Below, piece after piece: positions 18,291-27,477 of a DNA stretch of 64,000 nt; positions within the stretch are counted from its first letter, which is position 1; the number at the start of each line of letters is the position of its first letter. The notes beneath the pieces were generated by a model. That model was not told where the DNA came from. It was given only the letters and a program-made list of their open reading frames with translations, and made no database searches. Position numbers and translations under genes: made by a program. The stretch comes from Porticoccaceae bacterium (lineage in GTDB: Bacteria; Pseudomonadota; Gammaproteobacteria; Pseudomonadales; Porticoccaceae): assembly GCA_021773435.1 (NCBI GenBank), contig JAJFKC010000036.1:84372-148371 (forward strand), given 5' to 3'.

Positions 18291-19412
18291 GTGGAATCAT
18301 CAAACGTTTACGAAAATGTAAAAGATCGATATAGCGAAGGCGCGCAACTGCGACAGGAAACATTGTGTTGTCCGGTGGATTACGATCAGTCGCTGTTAAC
18401 TGCCCTGCCCCAGGAAATAATCGATAAGGACTACGGCTGCGGTGATCCCTCTCGTTATGTTCGCAAGGGTGACCGTGTGCTCGACCTGGGCAGTGGCGGC
18501 GGCAAGATATGCTATATGGCTGCGCAACTGGTCGGAGATGAAGGCCACGTCACGGGGGTCGATATGACCGATGACATGTTGGCCCTGGCCAGAAAATATC
18601 AGGCGGATATTGCCAGGACTTTGGGAAGTGATCGCGTCACATTTTTGAAGGGCAACATACAGGATTTGGCTCTCGACGTTGCCGCCACAGAAAACTTTTT
18701 AGGCGAGCGGCCAGTCAATAATACCGTTGAATTGCAGGCCCTTTTGGCCATGCAGGCTAAACAGCGAAGCGATCACCCGCTGATCCCAGATAGCTCTATA
18801 AACCTTGTGATTAGTAATTGCGTGCTCAACCTGGTGGCAGAAACAGATCGAAAACAAATGATTAGCGAAATCTACCGAGTTCTGGCGCCAGGTGGTCGAG
18901 TGGCGATATCAGATATTATCGCTGACGAAAATGTACCTGATGCGTTAAAAAATGATCCCGATCTGTGGAGCGGTTGTATTTCGGGGGCATTTACAGAGAC
19001 TGATTTCCTGGACGCGTTTGTTGATGCCGGATTTGTCGCTGTTGCTTATGATAAATGGGATAGCACTCCCTGGCAGGTCGTGGAAGGCATTGAGTTTCGT
19101 TCGGTAACACTGACGGCCACCAAACTGACTAAAGATGATGACTACGATGGTGGTCATGCAGTGTTGTATAAAGGTCCCTACGCACAGGTGCAGGATGAGC
19201 TGGGTGTAACGTACCTGCGTGGCGAGCGTATGGCCGTGTCAAAGCACAATCATGACCGCTTGTTGGCAGGCTGTTACGGAGAGGATTTCATTGGCTTCGA
19301 GCCAGAGCAGCTGGTTAATCACGGGCCATATAATTTGCCCGCTGGAGCATTGCGGTCAGCTGCCACCACCAGAGGTGGCAGCCTCAATAGCGAGGCCAAA
19401 AGTTGTTGTTGA
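18291..19412 (+). CDS. ArsM-like SAM-dependent methyltransferase
   Basis: A 373-residue class I methyltransferase with SAM motif VLDLGSGGGKI (63-73) and GVDMTDDML. Cysteines at the places used for arsenite binding in ArsM enzymes are present: Cys50 in YGCG, Cys177 in SNCVLNL and Cys229 in SGCISGAF. A vicinal pair Cys26-Cys27 and a C-terminal KSCC add thiols. An insert of about 25 residues (136-162) and a C-terminal RGERMAVSKHNHD region set it apart from minimal ArsM. It starts 4 bp after the VTT-oxidoreductase gene. Arsenic methylation or arsenosugar/arsenolipid chemistry is inferred; other thiophilic or small substrates remain possible. Confidence 0.68.
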   Translation: MESSNVYENVKDRYSEGAQLRQETLCCPVDYDQSLLTALPQEIIDKDYGCGDPSRYVRKGDRVLDLGSGGGKICYMAAQLVGDEGHVTGVDMTDDMLALARKYQADIARTLGSDRVTFLKGNIQDLALDVAATENFLGERPVNNTVELQALLAMQAKQRSDHPLIPDSSINLVISNCVLNLVAETDRKQMISEIYRVLAPGGRVAISDIIADENVPDALKNDPDLWSGCISGAFTETDFLDAFVDAGFVAVAYDKWDSTPWQVVEGIEFRSVTLTATKLTKDDDYDGGHAVLYKGPYAQVQDELGVTYLRGERMAVSKHNHDRLLAGCYGEDFIGFEPEQLVNHGPYNLPAGALRSAATTRGGSLNSEAKSCC

Positions 19413-19447
19413 CCGATCCTGGGCTACGGATTTTAAATGCCAAATCG

Positions 19448-20584
19448 TTAGAGGCGCGATAACACCGTGTCTAAAAAACGTAGACCCAGTGGAGTTGTTG
19501 CGAGGCCCTTATCAGGACTGACCACCAAGCCTTCGTTTTCTAACTCTTGCCATACTTTTGCCATCACCTCGAAGTTCAGCCCTGTTCTCTGACGGAAATC
19601 AGACCTTGTTGCGCCGCCATTGAGTCGCAGAATATTCATAAAGAATTCGATGGGTAATTCTGCCTCGCTTAAAGTGCGAACTCCCGTCAGATAGTTTTTC
19701 CCCTCATTTAGGTAATCCCGAGGCAACCGAGTTTTATTGGTACGAATAATCTGCTGCTTGTCGGGCAGGGTAATTTTACCGTGAGCACCGGCACCAATAC
19801 CTAGATAGTCGCCAAACTGCCAATAATTAATATTGTGCCTGGCCTGGCGGCCGGGCTGAGCAAATGCAGCAATTTCGTATTGTTCAAAGCCAGCATTTTG
19901 CAACGCGGCGAGACCGATGTCCTGAATCTCTTCGAGCCGACGCTCATCGGGCAGCCGTGGTGGTGAAGAATAAAACGCGGTGTTGGGTTCAATAGTTAGT
20001 TGATACCACGACAGATGTGTAGGTTTAAGGGCGACGGCCTGCTCGATATCAGTGAGTGCTTGTGCGGCAGTCTGATCGGGCAAGCCGTGCATCAAATCGA
20101 GATTGAAGTTTTCAAACCCGGCCTGTTTTGCAGAGTTAATTGCTTGAATAGCTTCTGTACCACTATGAATACGTCCAAGGCTTTGCAGGTGTTGGTCGTG
20201 AAAACTCTGGGTGCCGATGGAAAGCCGGTTCACCCCGCCGCTTTTGTAACCCCGGAATTTTTCCTGTTCAAAAGTGCCCGGGTTGGCTTCTAGGGTAATC
20301 TCAGCATTTTCGGCGATGCCAATAATCTGTTGTACGGCGTTAATTATTTTTTCGATAGATAGCGCTGAAAACAGGCTGGGGGTGCCGCCGCCAAAAAAAA
20401 TAGATACCAATTCGCGACCCTGACCTAAGTGCGCATCATTTTTTAAATCTTCAATCAGGTTTGTAACATAGATATTTTCGGGGAGATCGCCAGAGCTGGC
20501 GTGGGAATTAAAATCACAATAAGGACATTTTTTTACGCACCAGGGGATGTGGATATAGAGCGATAATGGCGGTAATTCAAGCAT
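19448..20584 (-). CDS. hemW: Radical SAM heme chaperone HemW
   Basis: HemW binds heme and hands it to respiratory membrane proteins; it resembles HemN but is not a coproporphyrinogen dehydrogenase. The radical-SAM cluster motif is CVKKCPYC near residues 17-24 of the ATG-initiated form, in HIPWCVKKCPYCDFNSH. FFGGGTPSLF, GTQSFHDQHLQSLGRIH and the HemN C-terminal domain follow. The ATG at 20584 is preferred over an upstream in-frame TTG at 20599 that has no ribosome site. It ends the yggS-to-hemW series, 33 bp after rdgB. Confidence 0.94.
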   Translation of the reverse strand: MLELPPLSLYIHIPWCVKKCPYCDFNSHASSGDLPENIYVTNLIEDLKNDAHLGQGRELVSIFFGGGTPSLFSALSIEKIINAVQQIIGIAENAEITLEANPGTFEQEKFRGYKSGGVNRLSIGTQSFHDQHLQSLGRIHSGTEAIQAINSAKQAGFENFNLDLMHGLPDQTAAQALTDIEQAVALKPTHLSWYQLTIEPNTAFYSSPPRLPDERRLEEIQDIGLAALQNAGFEQYEIAAFAQPGRQARHNINYWQFGDYLGIGAGAHGKITLPDKQQIIRTNKTRLPRDYLNEGKNYLTGVRTLSEAELPIEFFMNILRLNGGATRSDFRQRTGLNFEVMAKVWQELENEGLVVSPDKGLATTPLGLRFLDTVLSRL

Positions 20585-20617
20585 CGAGGCCGCCAGCAAA
20601 GGTAAGAAGCAAAGGGG

Positions 20618-21211
20618 TCAGCTCAACAAATGATCTAACAGGTAAGCCATGGCTCTGCCACGATGGCTGAGTATGTTTTTATCCTCGGCACTTAACTCCG
20701 CCGCGCTGCATTGATGGTCCGGGACAAAAAAGAGTGGGTCGTAACCAAAGCCGTTGTCGCCCCGAGGGGCGGTTAAAATACGACCCTCCCAGGTGCCCTG
20801 ACAAATAATCGGGGTTGGATCCTGAGCATGGCGCAAATATACCAACAGGCATTGAAAGCGCGCGCTGCGGCCCTCTGCGGGGGCATCCTGCAACGACTCA
20901 AGTAACTTCTCGTTGTTGTCGCCATCGCTAGCGCCGATGCCCGCGAATCGAGATGAGTAAATGCCCGGTGCCCCACCCAGGAAGTCGACTTCTAGCCCAG
21001 AGTCATCGGCAATGGCGGGCAGCCGGGCATGCTGGCTGGCATGACGGGCTTTGAGCAGCGCGTTTTCAATGAAACTCAAACCGGTCTCTTCAACTTCGCT
21101 GGTATTAAATTCAGCCTGGGGTGAGACTTTTATACGGGCATTCGCCAATAATTGCTGAAACTCTTTTAATTTGCCAGGGTTGCCGCTCGCCAGCACGATT
21201 TGGGTCGGCAT
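20618..21211 (-). CDS. rdgB: RdgB/HAM1 family XTP/dITP diphosphatase
   Basis: A house-cleaning nucleotidase that hydrolyses dITP, XTP and ITP to monophosphates. The 197-residue protein has the substrate loop [12 protein letters not shown] at the N-terminus, [24 protein letters not shown] in the middle, and [11 protein letters not shown] followed by [15 protein letters not shown]. The ATG at 21211 is used, one codon inside a TTG. It lies between the DUF4426 gene (6 bp away) and hemW, in keeping with Pseudomonas order. Confidence 0.96.
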   Translation of the reverse strand: MPTQIVLASGNPGKLKEFQQLLANARIKVSPQAEFNTSEVEETGLSFIENALLKARHASQHARLPAIADDSGLEVDFLGGAPGIYSSRFAGIGASDGDNNEKLLESLQDAPAEGRSARFQCLLVYLRHAQDPTPIICQGTWEGRILTAPRGDNGFGYDPLFFVPDHQCSAAELSAEDKNILSHRGRAMAYLLDHLLS

Positions 21212-21217
21212 CAAACG

Positions 21218-21703
21218 CTACCTGTCATGATAAAATGTTCGTTGGAAGGATATATCTTCTGCAGGCTCGTTGGGGTCAGGCTGGACCGTAATTTTAACGG
21301 TCATATAATCTTCGTTATCAAATCGGAAAGAGGCCAGGTAATAGGTAGCACTACCTTCGTTAACTTCAAAAAAGTCGAGTTGTTGTTTTTGCATGATGAT
21401 ATTTGACACGTAACCCTTCACCAACGCGGGTTTACCACCTGAGCCGGTTTTGGCGCTACGTGGTAGCACGGCGATATTCACCAGGCCGCGATTTTTAGCT
21501 CGGATAATGTTGTAGGTGCTGGCTACTTCGGGACTAATAAAGCGGCTATTAAAAGCGCTGTATAACACCTCGTAATCTTTAAAATTCCAGGAGGTTTGGT
21601 CAGCGGCCTGGCTTAGAGAGCCTAGGGAAATGAAGGCTGAGAAAAAAAGAATAGCGAAGATTGTCGTTAACAATTTGTTGGCCGCACATAGTAATTTATC
21701 CAT
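21218..21703 (-). CDS. DUF4426 family periplasmic protein
   Basis: A 161-residue secreted protein of unknown function. A signal peptide (basic start, hydrophobic core LLTTIFAILFFSAFISLG) precedes a likely cleavage near SQAADQ. The mature part, with YEVLYSAFNSRFISPEVA and LVNIAVLP, matches the DUF4426 family, which usually follows metW in Gammaproteobacteria. The ATG at 21703 with GGAAGAG upstream is preferred over the longer frame. It is 34 bp after metW. Confidence 0.85.
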   Translation of the reverse strand: MDKLLCAANKLLTTIFAILFFSAFISLGSLSQAADQTSWNFKDYEVLYSAFNSRFISPEVASTYNIIRAKNRGLVNIAVLPRSAKTGSGGKPALVKGYVSNIIMQKQQLDFFEVNEGSATYYLASFRFDNEDYMTVKITVQPDPNEPAEDISFQRTFYHDR

Positions 21704-21737
21704 TTTGACTCTTCCGCATTTGTTGCCTATCAAGCGC

Positions 21738-22331
21738 TTATTTAGCTAAATGATAAATGGCTGTTTCAGCGAACATATTAGGCCAAAAGACGTTCAAGTG
21801 CTGATCGGGGCTGTGGGTGCTGACCGTTTCGCGGTGCAGAACCTGAATGCCTTTTTCGATACAGAGTTCTTCAAAATCGCGGATCGTACAAAAATGGATA
21901 TTGGGTGTGTCGTACCACTGGTAGGCCAGCTGTTTGGTGACCGGCATTTTGCCCCGCAGCATCAAATAAGCCCGCGTGCGGATACTGCCAAAATTGGGAA
22001 AGGTGACAATGCATTCCTTGCCGACACGGAGCATCTCGTCGATAACCAGATCGGGACGCCTCAGCGCTTGCATGGAGTAAGTCATCACTACCGCGTCAAA
22101 GCTCTTATCATGAAAGTTTGCCAGGCCTTCGTTAATGTCTTTCTCGATGACATTAACGCCCTGGGCGATACAGGCGGTAATTTCATCGGGGTCAATTTCC
22201 AGTCCATAGCCCTCGATCTGGCGATTCTCAGCGAGGCTCTTCAGTAAGGTGCCGTCGCCACAGCCGAGATCAAGCACTCGACTGTTGACAGGCACCCACT
22301 GCTGCAAGATGTCGAGATCGATTCGCAACAT
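21738..22331 (-). CDS. metW: Methionine biosynthesis protein MetW
   Basis: A SAM-methyltransferase-fold protein required with MetX for homoserine acylation in several Proteobacteria. The 197-residue protein has VLDLGCGDGTLLKSL near residues 20-34, YGLEIDPDEITACI, and FPNFGSIRTRAYL. The ATG at 22331 is chosen because AGGAG lies at good spacing; the longer open frame runs back into metX. It is about 40 bp downstream of metX, in the usual metX-metW pair. Confidence 0.95.
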   Translation of the reverse strand: MLRIDLDILQQWVPVNSRVLDLGCGDGTLLKSLAENRQIEGYGLEIDPDEITACIAQGVNVIEKDINEGLANFHDKSFDAVVMTYSMQALRRPDLVIDEMLRVGKECIVTFPNFGSIRTRAYLMLRGKMPVTKQLAYQWYDTPNIHFCTIRDFEELCIEKGIQVLHRETVSTHSPDQHLNVFWPNMFAETAIYHLAK

Positions 22332-22371
22332 CAGCGTTTGCTCCTGTGTGTGCCGATTATCAACGGGGGCT

Positions 22372-23553
22372 TTAACATTCCTGGGCAACCTTGAGCATAT
22401 AAGTGCGAAAAACCGATTCGTATCGTTCGTTGGGCAGCAGGAAGGCATCGTGGCCCATGGTTGACTCAACCTCGGTATAAACCACATCTCGATTTGCTGC
22501 AATCAGGGCATCGACAATCTCTCTGGAGCGGGCCGGTGAAAAGCGCCAGTCACTGGAAAATGACACCACTAAAAATTTACACTGGGCGTGGCCAAAGGCT
22601 TCCACGGGGTCGTTGTTGTATTCCCTGGCCAGATCAAAATAGTCGAGTATTTTGGTCATTAACAAATATGTGTTGGCATCAAAGCTTTCTGCAAAACGTT
22701 TGCCCTGATGATGTAGGTAGCTTTCTACCTGAAACTCAACCGGTGCTTCCAGGCCTTGCTGGAAAGAGCCGCTGCGCAACTCGCGACCGAAACGCTCACC
22801 CATTAATTCGTCAGAAAGATAGGTGACGTGACCGATCATTCGGGCCAGGGCCAGACCATCTCTGGGGATGGCGTCCTGTTCAAGAAAGTCGCCGTCAAAA
22901 AACTGCGCATCGCTGCGGATGGCGCGCCGGGCAATTTCATTAAAGGCGATATTTTGAGCCGTTAGCTTGGTCGCCGAGGCAATCACCGCGCAATGGCGAA
23001 CCCGCTCGGGGTATTCGATGGACCAGCGCATGGCATTCATGCCGCCGAGACTGCCGCCAATGACGGCGGCCCACTGGTCAATACCTAACCGGTCCGCCAG
23101 GCGCGCCTGACTGTGCACCCAATCGCGGATACGCAATGGTGGAAAATCTTTGCCCCAGGGTTTGTCAGTGTCAGGGTTGATCGAGCAAGGCCCGGTGCTA
23201 CCGTGACAGCCACCTAGATTATTCAGCGAGACCACATAAAAAAGAGTGGTATCGATGGGCTTACCGGGGCCGATATATTCATCCCACCAGCCTACCTTGG
23301 TGTCATTGGCCGAGTGATAACCCGCTGCATGATGATCGCCGCTCAGCGCGTGACAAATCAGGATGGCGTTGGATTTTTTATCATTTAGCTCGCCATAGGT
23401 TTCGACAACTAGCCTGTATGCATTTAACGAGCGGCCACAGCTTAGCTCCAGAGGCTCTTCGAATTCAAAGACCTGTGGTTCGACCAGGCCGACCGAATTG
23501 AGTGGCAAGGAGTCTGGTATGTCAGGCGGCGAGCTGTCCGGTAGTTCCGGCAT
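22372..23553 (-). CDS. metX: Homoserine O-acyltransferase MetX
   Basis: An alpha/beta-hydrolase-fold enzyme that acylates L-homoserine at the entry to methionine synthesis. The nucleophile elbow is [12 protein letters not shown], with the catalytic Asp in [14 protein letters not shown] and the His in [10 protein letters not shown] near the C-terminus. The oxyanion region reads [12 protein letters not shown]. The 393-residue length is typical. Whether acetyl- or succinyl-CoA is used cannot be settled by eye; many Proteobacterial MetX enzymes use succinyl-CoA. It is followed by metW. Confidence 0.95.
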   Translation of the reverse strand: MPELPDSSPPDIPDSLPLNSVGLVEPQVFEFEEPLELSCGRSLNAYRLVVETYGELNDKKSNAILICHALSGDHHAAGYHSANDTKVGWWDEYIGPGKPIDTTLFYVVSLNNLGGCHGSTGPCSINPDTDKPWGKDFPPLRIRDWVHSQARLADRLGIDQWAAVIGGSLGGMNAMRWSIEYPERVRHCAVIASATKLTAQNIAFNEIARRAIRSDAQFFDGDFLEQDAIPRDGLALARMIGHVTYLSDELMGERFGRELRSGSFQQGLEAPVEFQVESYLHHQGKRFAESFDANTYLLMTKILDYFDLAREYNNDPVEAFGHAQCKFLVVSFSSDWRFSPARSREIVDALIAANRDVVYTEVESTMGHDAFLLPNERYESVFRTYMLKVAQEC

Positions 23554-23627
23554 TGAGAGTGTTGCACTAGAAAAAACGAGGAGTCTAAAGAGCCGCGCCG
23601 GTCATAGCAAGGCAGTGCGTCGGGAGA

Positions 23628-23951
23628 CTATCGCGCAGTGGACATAAATTCTGGCCGGATGATTTGAGCTTGCTCAGGTATCTTTTCTGGTGAATCAATG
23701 ATAATGGTTTTATAACGACTACTTTGGCCTTTGGTGAGCTGAATTCGGCTTTTAGGTACGCCAAACTGAACGGCCAGAAACTTGATCAGACCTTTGTTGG
23801 CAGCACCTTCCGTGGCGGCAGCTGACACTTTAATTTTTAGGCGCTGATCGAATAAACCCGCGAAACCACTGTGCGCGGTATTGGCCTGAATATAGCAATA
23901 AATATTGAGAGTGTTGCGCCGATTATTAGCGTGCCAGTGGTAATGAGACAT
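23628..23951 (-). CDS. yggU: YggU/DUF167 family protein
   Basis: A 107-residue protein of the DUF167/UPF0235 fold, function unknown. The conserved core is visible: IKVSAAATEGAANKGLIKFLAVQFGVPKSRIQLTKGQ, split here as KVSAAATEGAANKGL and VPKSRIQLTKGQSSRYK. The gene starts at ATG 23951, 27 bp after the yggT stop, and precedes metX. The yggS-proC-yggT-yggU order is widespread in Proteobacteria. Confidence 0.9.
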   Translation of the reverse strand: MSHYHWHANNRRNTLNIYCYIQANTAHSGFAGLFDQRLKIKVSAAATEGAANKGLIKFLAVQFGVPKSRIQLTKGQSSRYKTIIIDSPEKIPEQAQIIRPEFMSTAR

Positions 23952-23978
23952 AGAGGGATACAGCTACTTTCTGGTCTG

Positions 23979-24569
23979 CTACATAATACCTGGCACAAAA
24001 GAGGGAACCAGACTCATGCTGGCTGCGAAGTTTCGGACTATTATTCGCAATACGTGAAGCAGGATAAATACGGGAATAATGGAGAGATCCAGCCCACCCA
24101 ATGGTGGAATCAGTTTGCGAATTGGCGCCATAACCGGCTCTGTCAATTGCCATAACAGAGCGATCGCCGGGTGCCGACTTTGTGGTGCGACCCAGCTGAT
24201 GATGATGACAATAAATAGGCCATAGTAATATATGTTCAATAATAAGCTTGCTATGCCGAGCAAGGCCCAGCTGAGCAATAATACGATGGGTATCAAGGTG
24301 CCGTTGTACACCAGCGCCGAACCCTGGATCGCGATAATCTGCACAATAAGGGCTAGCACCAGGCAGGCGGTATTAAAATTGCCAAAAGAAGGGAAGACTT
24401 TCTGTAAAGGTTCCATGGGTAAAGCTGTCGCTTTGACTAAGAATTGAGAAATGGGATTATAAAAATTGGCTTTGCAGATCTGTAGTAAAAGCCGCAGCAA
24501 GACAAACAGCAGGTAGATATTGGCCACAGTCTGAATCAAATAGATGCCGATTTCAGTCATTGTATTCAT
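23979..24569 (-). CDS. yggT: YggT family integral membrane protein
   Basis: A 196-residue membrane protein made of two repeated YGGT units, each with two membrane helices. The repeat signatures are FYNPISQFLVKATALPMEPLQK near residue 36 and RHPAIALLWQLTEPVMAPIRKLIP near 131. Members are linked to osmotic-shock tolerance and cell-envelope organisation; the mechanism is unclear. ATG 24569 is used; ATG 24560 is an alternative. It lies between proC and yggU. Confidence 0.93.
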   Translation of the reverse strand: MNTMTEIGIYLIQTVANIYLLFVLLRLLLQICKANFYNPISQFLVKATALPMEPLQKVFPSFGNFNTACLVLALIVQIIAIQGSALVYNGTLIPIVLLLSWALLGIASLLLNIYYYGLFIVIIISWVAPQSRHPAIALLWQLTEPVMAPIRKLIPPLGGLDLSIIPVFILLHVLRIIVRNFAASMSLVPSFVPGIM

Positions 24570-24679
24570 TAAGTATTTTCCCGGTTTATCCCTGTAATAT
24601 TTGCAAACTTAAAATTTGGCGTGTGAAGAGTCGCGGCTTTTATGAGTCTTTCACATGGCTTATATAAGATGATCGAGCG

Positions 24680-25495
24680 TTACTGGGCTTCATCAGCCAT
24701 TTCAATGGAGCGTTGAAAAGCCGCTTCCATTGCCCGCTCAAATATATCGGGTAATCCGTCGGCCATAAATGTGTTCAGTGCTTTTTCGGTGGTGCCGCCC
24801 GGTGAAGTAACACGCTTGCGTAACTCTGCGGGTTCAACATTTCCCTGAGCGGCCATCGACGCAGCGCCGAGAGCGGTTTGTATGGTCATTTGACGAGCAG
24901 TGTCTCTATCCAGCCCCAGTGTTACCCCGGCATTTTCCATTGCCTCCATGACCAGGAAAAAATAAGCGGGGCCGCTACCTGACAGTGCTGTGACGCGGTC
25001 AATGTCTAATTCTGAATCAAACCAGTTCACCGTGCCGACGGCGGTCATGATGTCTTCGGCCAATGCCCTTTGTGTGTCGGTAACTTGTTCAGTGGCGAAT
25101 AAACCTGTCGCTCCTTGCTGCAACAAGGCAGGGGTATTGGGCATGCAGCGGACCAGGGGAATGTTATCTCCTAGCCAGGCCTGCAGGGCTGGGGCGGGAA
25201 TGCCTGCTGCGATAGAAATAATCAAAGGTTGATGACTCACTGCGCTGGCGAGAGCTGTGGCTACGGCTTTCATAATTTGTGGTTTAACGGCTAGCACCAC
25301 GATGTCGGACTCGCTGGCGTGGGCGTTGTCGGGAAAGGTGGCAATTTGGAAATCGCTTTCGAGTTGTAAGCGGGTTTCCCTGATTGGATCACAGACAGAG
25401 AGACTCGACGCCGGAAAACCCTGTTTGAGCAGACCGCCGATCAAGCTGGTGGCCATATTGCCGCCACCGATGAAAACTAATTTGGGCTTGCTCAC
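24680..25495 (-). CDS. proC: Pyrroline-5-carboxylate reductase
   Basis: It reduces pyrroline-5-carboxylate to proline with NAD(P)H in the cytosol. The Rossmann motif FIGGGNMATSLIGGLL is at the N-terminus, and LAVKPQIM, ALSGSGPAYFFLVMEAM and the family signature VTSPGGTTEKALNTF follow. The GTG at 25495 has AGGAG 7 bases upstream and gives 271 residues; a TTG two codons earlier is too close to that site. It sits between yggS and yggT. Confidence 0.96.
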   Translation of the reverse strand: MSKPKLVFIGGGNMATSLIGGLLKQGFPASSLSVCDPIRETRLQLESDFQIATFPDNAHASESDIVVLAVKPQIMKAVATALASAVSHQPLIISIAAGIPAPALQAWLGDNIPLVRCMPNTPALLQQGATGLFATEQVTDTQRALAEDIMTAVGTVNWFDSELDIDRVTALSGSGPAYFFLVMEAMENAGVTLGLDRDTARQMTIQTALGAASMAAQGNVEPAELRKRVTSPGGTTEKALNTFMADGLPDIFERAMEAAFQRSIEMADEAQ

Positions 25496-25537
25496 CGCCA
25501 ATCTCCTGGCTATTAATCAATTTATAAGCTTGTGCCA

Positions 25538-25555
25538 TTCCCGTTAGCGGGAATA
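25538..25555. repeat. Short hairpin between yggS and proC
   Basis: ATTCCCG (25538-25544) and CGGGAAT (25549-25555) form a 7-bp stem around a 4-base loop. There is no T run after it on either strand, so it is not an obvious terminator. It may be a processing or attenuation element within the operon, or chance. Confidence 0.35.
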
Positions 25556-25604
25556 TGGTCTGGAAACTCGATACTAACTACGGGCATTACTTGTAAACTT
25601 TGGC

Positions 25605-26327
25605 TTACAGGCTTTGACGCGGGCCAAAAATTCCGGTGCCAATCCTTACAATGGTGGCTCCCTCCGCAATCGCGGCTAACATATCATGCGTCGTTCCCAT
25701 GGAGAGTGTATCTAAAGACTGTAAACGGGGTGAACTGTTTTTGAGATTCTGGAACAGCTCAGCAGTTCGCCGGAAAGTGTCCTGCTGAGACGCAAAGCTA
25801 GTTTTTGGTGCCGGTAATACCATTAAGCCTCGCAATCTAAGGTGAGGTAAATCGATGATCGCGTTGGCCAGCTCGTGGGTGCTATCTGGATCAACACCCG
25901 ACTTGCTTGATTCACGATCAATATTGACTTGAATACAAATGTTTAATGGCCCTGAGGAGCCTTGTCTATGCCGATTTAGGCGAGTGGCAATGCGTAGACG
26001 GTCGACGGTATGTACCCAGCTGAAGTGCTCCGCAATTTTGTTGGTTTTATTTGCTTGAATTGGTCCGATAAAGTGCCATTCGGGATTGATCGATGACAGA
26101 GCGTCTATTTTATTAAGCGCTTCCTGCAAGTAGTTTTCACCAAAACAATTGATACCTGCATGCCATGCCGCTAGCAATTTTTCAGAGCTTTGCCCTTTAC
26201 TAACTGCTAAAAGCTTGACCCCATCTACACTTTGTTGAGAATTTGTGCGAAATTCCCCCAGTAAGGCTTTGATTTGTCGTATGTTCTTGGCTATATTGGA
26301 CGTTGTACATTGACTTGTGAGAGGCAT
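25605..26327 (-). CDS. yggS: YggS family pyridoxal-phosphate homeostasis protein (PLPBP)
   Basis: A single-domain, alanine-racemase-fold protein that binds pyridoxal phosphate and buffers B6 and amino-acid pools; no catalytic activity is known. The 240-residue protein shows LLAVSKGQSSEKLLAAW with the PLP lysine, FGENYLQEALNKID, WHFIGPIQANKTN, and the C-terminal LSMGTTHDMLAAIAEGATIVRIGTGIFG. It is first in the minus-strand yggS-proC-yggT-yggU-metX-metW-DUF4426-rdgB-hemW series and diverges from pilT. Confidence 0.95.
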   Translation of the reverse strand: MPLTSQCTTSNIAKNIRQIKALLGEFRTNSQQSVDGVKLLAVSKGQSSEKLLAAWHAGINCFGENYLQEALNKIDALSSINPEWHFIGPIQANKTNKIAEHFSWVHTVDRLRIATRLNRHRQGSSGPLNICIQVNIDRESSKSGVDPDSTHELANAIIDLPHLRLRGLMVLPAPKTSFASQQDTFRRTAELFQNLKNSSPRLQSLDTLSMGTTHDMLAAIAEGATIVRIGTGIFGPRQSL

Positions 26328-26386
26328 GTGAGTTTTGTGCCCTAATAGCGATCGCGGCAGGTTATCAATTATTACAGGATTTGGTA

Positions 26387-27424
26387 ATGGATATAACAGA
26401 ACTATTGGCTTTTAGCGCTAAGCAGGGCGCGTCAGATTTACACTTGTCAGCGGGCATGCCTCCATTAATCCGGGTTGATGGTGATGTGCGGCGGGTCAAT
26501 CTTCCCGCCATGGAGCACAAGCAGGTTCATGGCCTGATTTATGAAATCATGAATGACAAGCAACGCCGTGATTTTGAGGAGTTTTTGGAAACGGATTTTT
26601 CTTTTGAAGTACCTGGAGTAGCGCGTTTTCGGGTCAACGCGTTTAATCAGAATCGAGGAGCAGGTGCAGTATTTCGAACCATTCCGTCAACCGTATTAAC
26701 GCTTGAAGAATTAGGCTTTGGGCAGGTTTTCAGAGATATTTCGATGTTGCCGCGAGGGCTAGTATTGGTTACAGGGCCGACGGGATCGGGTAAAAGTACG
26801 ACACTGGCTGCAATGGTGGATTACGTTAATGACAACCGCTATCAGCATATTCTCACCATCGAAGATCCTATTGAATTTGTTCACGAAAGTAAAAAATGTC
26901 TGGTTAATCAGCGAGAAGTTCATAAAGACACTCATGGCTTTAGTGAGGCGCTTCGGTCAGCCTTACGAGAAGATCCGGACATCATACTTGTCGGTGAACT
27001 GCGAGATTTAGAAACGATTCGCCTGGCCCTAACCGCCGCAGAGACGGGTCATTTGGTATTTGGTACTTTGCATACAACCTCAGCTGCCAAAACGATCGAC
27101 AGGGTAATCGATGTGTTTCCGGGGGCTGAGAAAGAAATGGTGCGGGCAATGTTGTCCGAATCTCTGCAAGCGGTCATAGCGCAGACTTTGATGAAAAAAA
27201 TTGGTGGTGGGCGAGCTGCGGCAAATGAAATCATGATAGGTACGCCGGCGATTAGAAACTTGATTCGAGAGGATAAAGTGGCGCAAATGTATTCGGCGAT
27301 CCAGACTGGGGCTGGGGCTGGCATGCAAACCATGGATCAATGCCTTAAAAATATGGTAACTCAAAAAGTTATAACTAATGAAGCTGCTCGAGAGCGAGCA
27401 AAAATACCTGAAGATTTTGCCTGA
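26387..27424 (+). CDS. pilT: Type IV pilus retraction ATPase PilT
   Basis: A hexameric secretion-family ATPase that depolymerises type IV pili and drives twitching. The 345-residue protein shows SAKQGASDLHLSAGMPP, Walker A GPTGSGKST, the Asp box, Walker B DPDIILVGELRD and the His box TGHLVFGTLHTTSAAKTIDR, plus the C-terminal retraction motif AIRNLIREDKVAQM. The ATG at 26387 has AGGA 7 bases upstream. pilU follows 53 bp later. Confidence 0.97.
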   Translation: MDITELLAFSAKQGASDLHLSAGMPPLIRVDGDVRRVNLPAMEHKQVHGLIYEIMNDKQRRDFEEFLETDFSFEVPGVARFRVNAFNQNRGAGAVFRTIPSTVLTLEELGFGQVFRDISMLPRGLVLVTGPTGSGKSTTLAAMVDYVNDNRYQHILTIEDPIEFVHESKKCLVNQREVHKDTHGFSEALRSALREDPDIILVGELRDLETIRLALTAAETGHLVFGTLHTTSAAKTIDRVIDVFPGAEKEMVRAMLSESLQAVIAQTLMKKIGGGRAAANEIMIGTPAIRNLIREDKVAQMYSAIQTGAGAGMQTMDQCLKNMVTQKVITNEAARERAKIPEDFA

Positions 27425-27477
27425 CAGAGAAGACGCCTAAAATAATCGTTAACCGGGAATAAGAAGAGGTAAAGATT

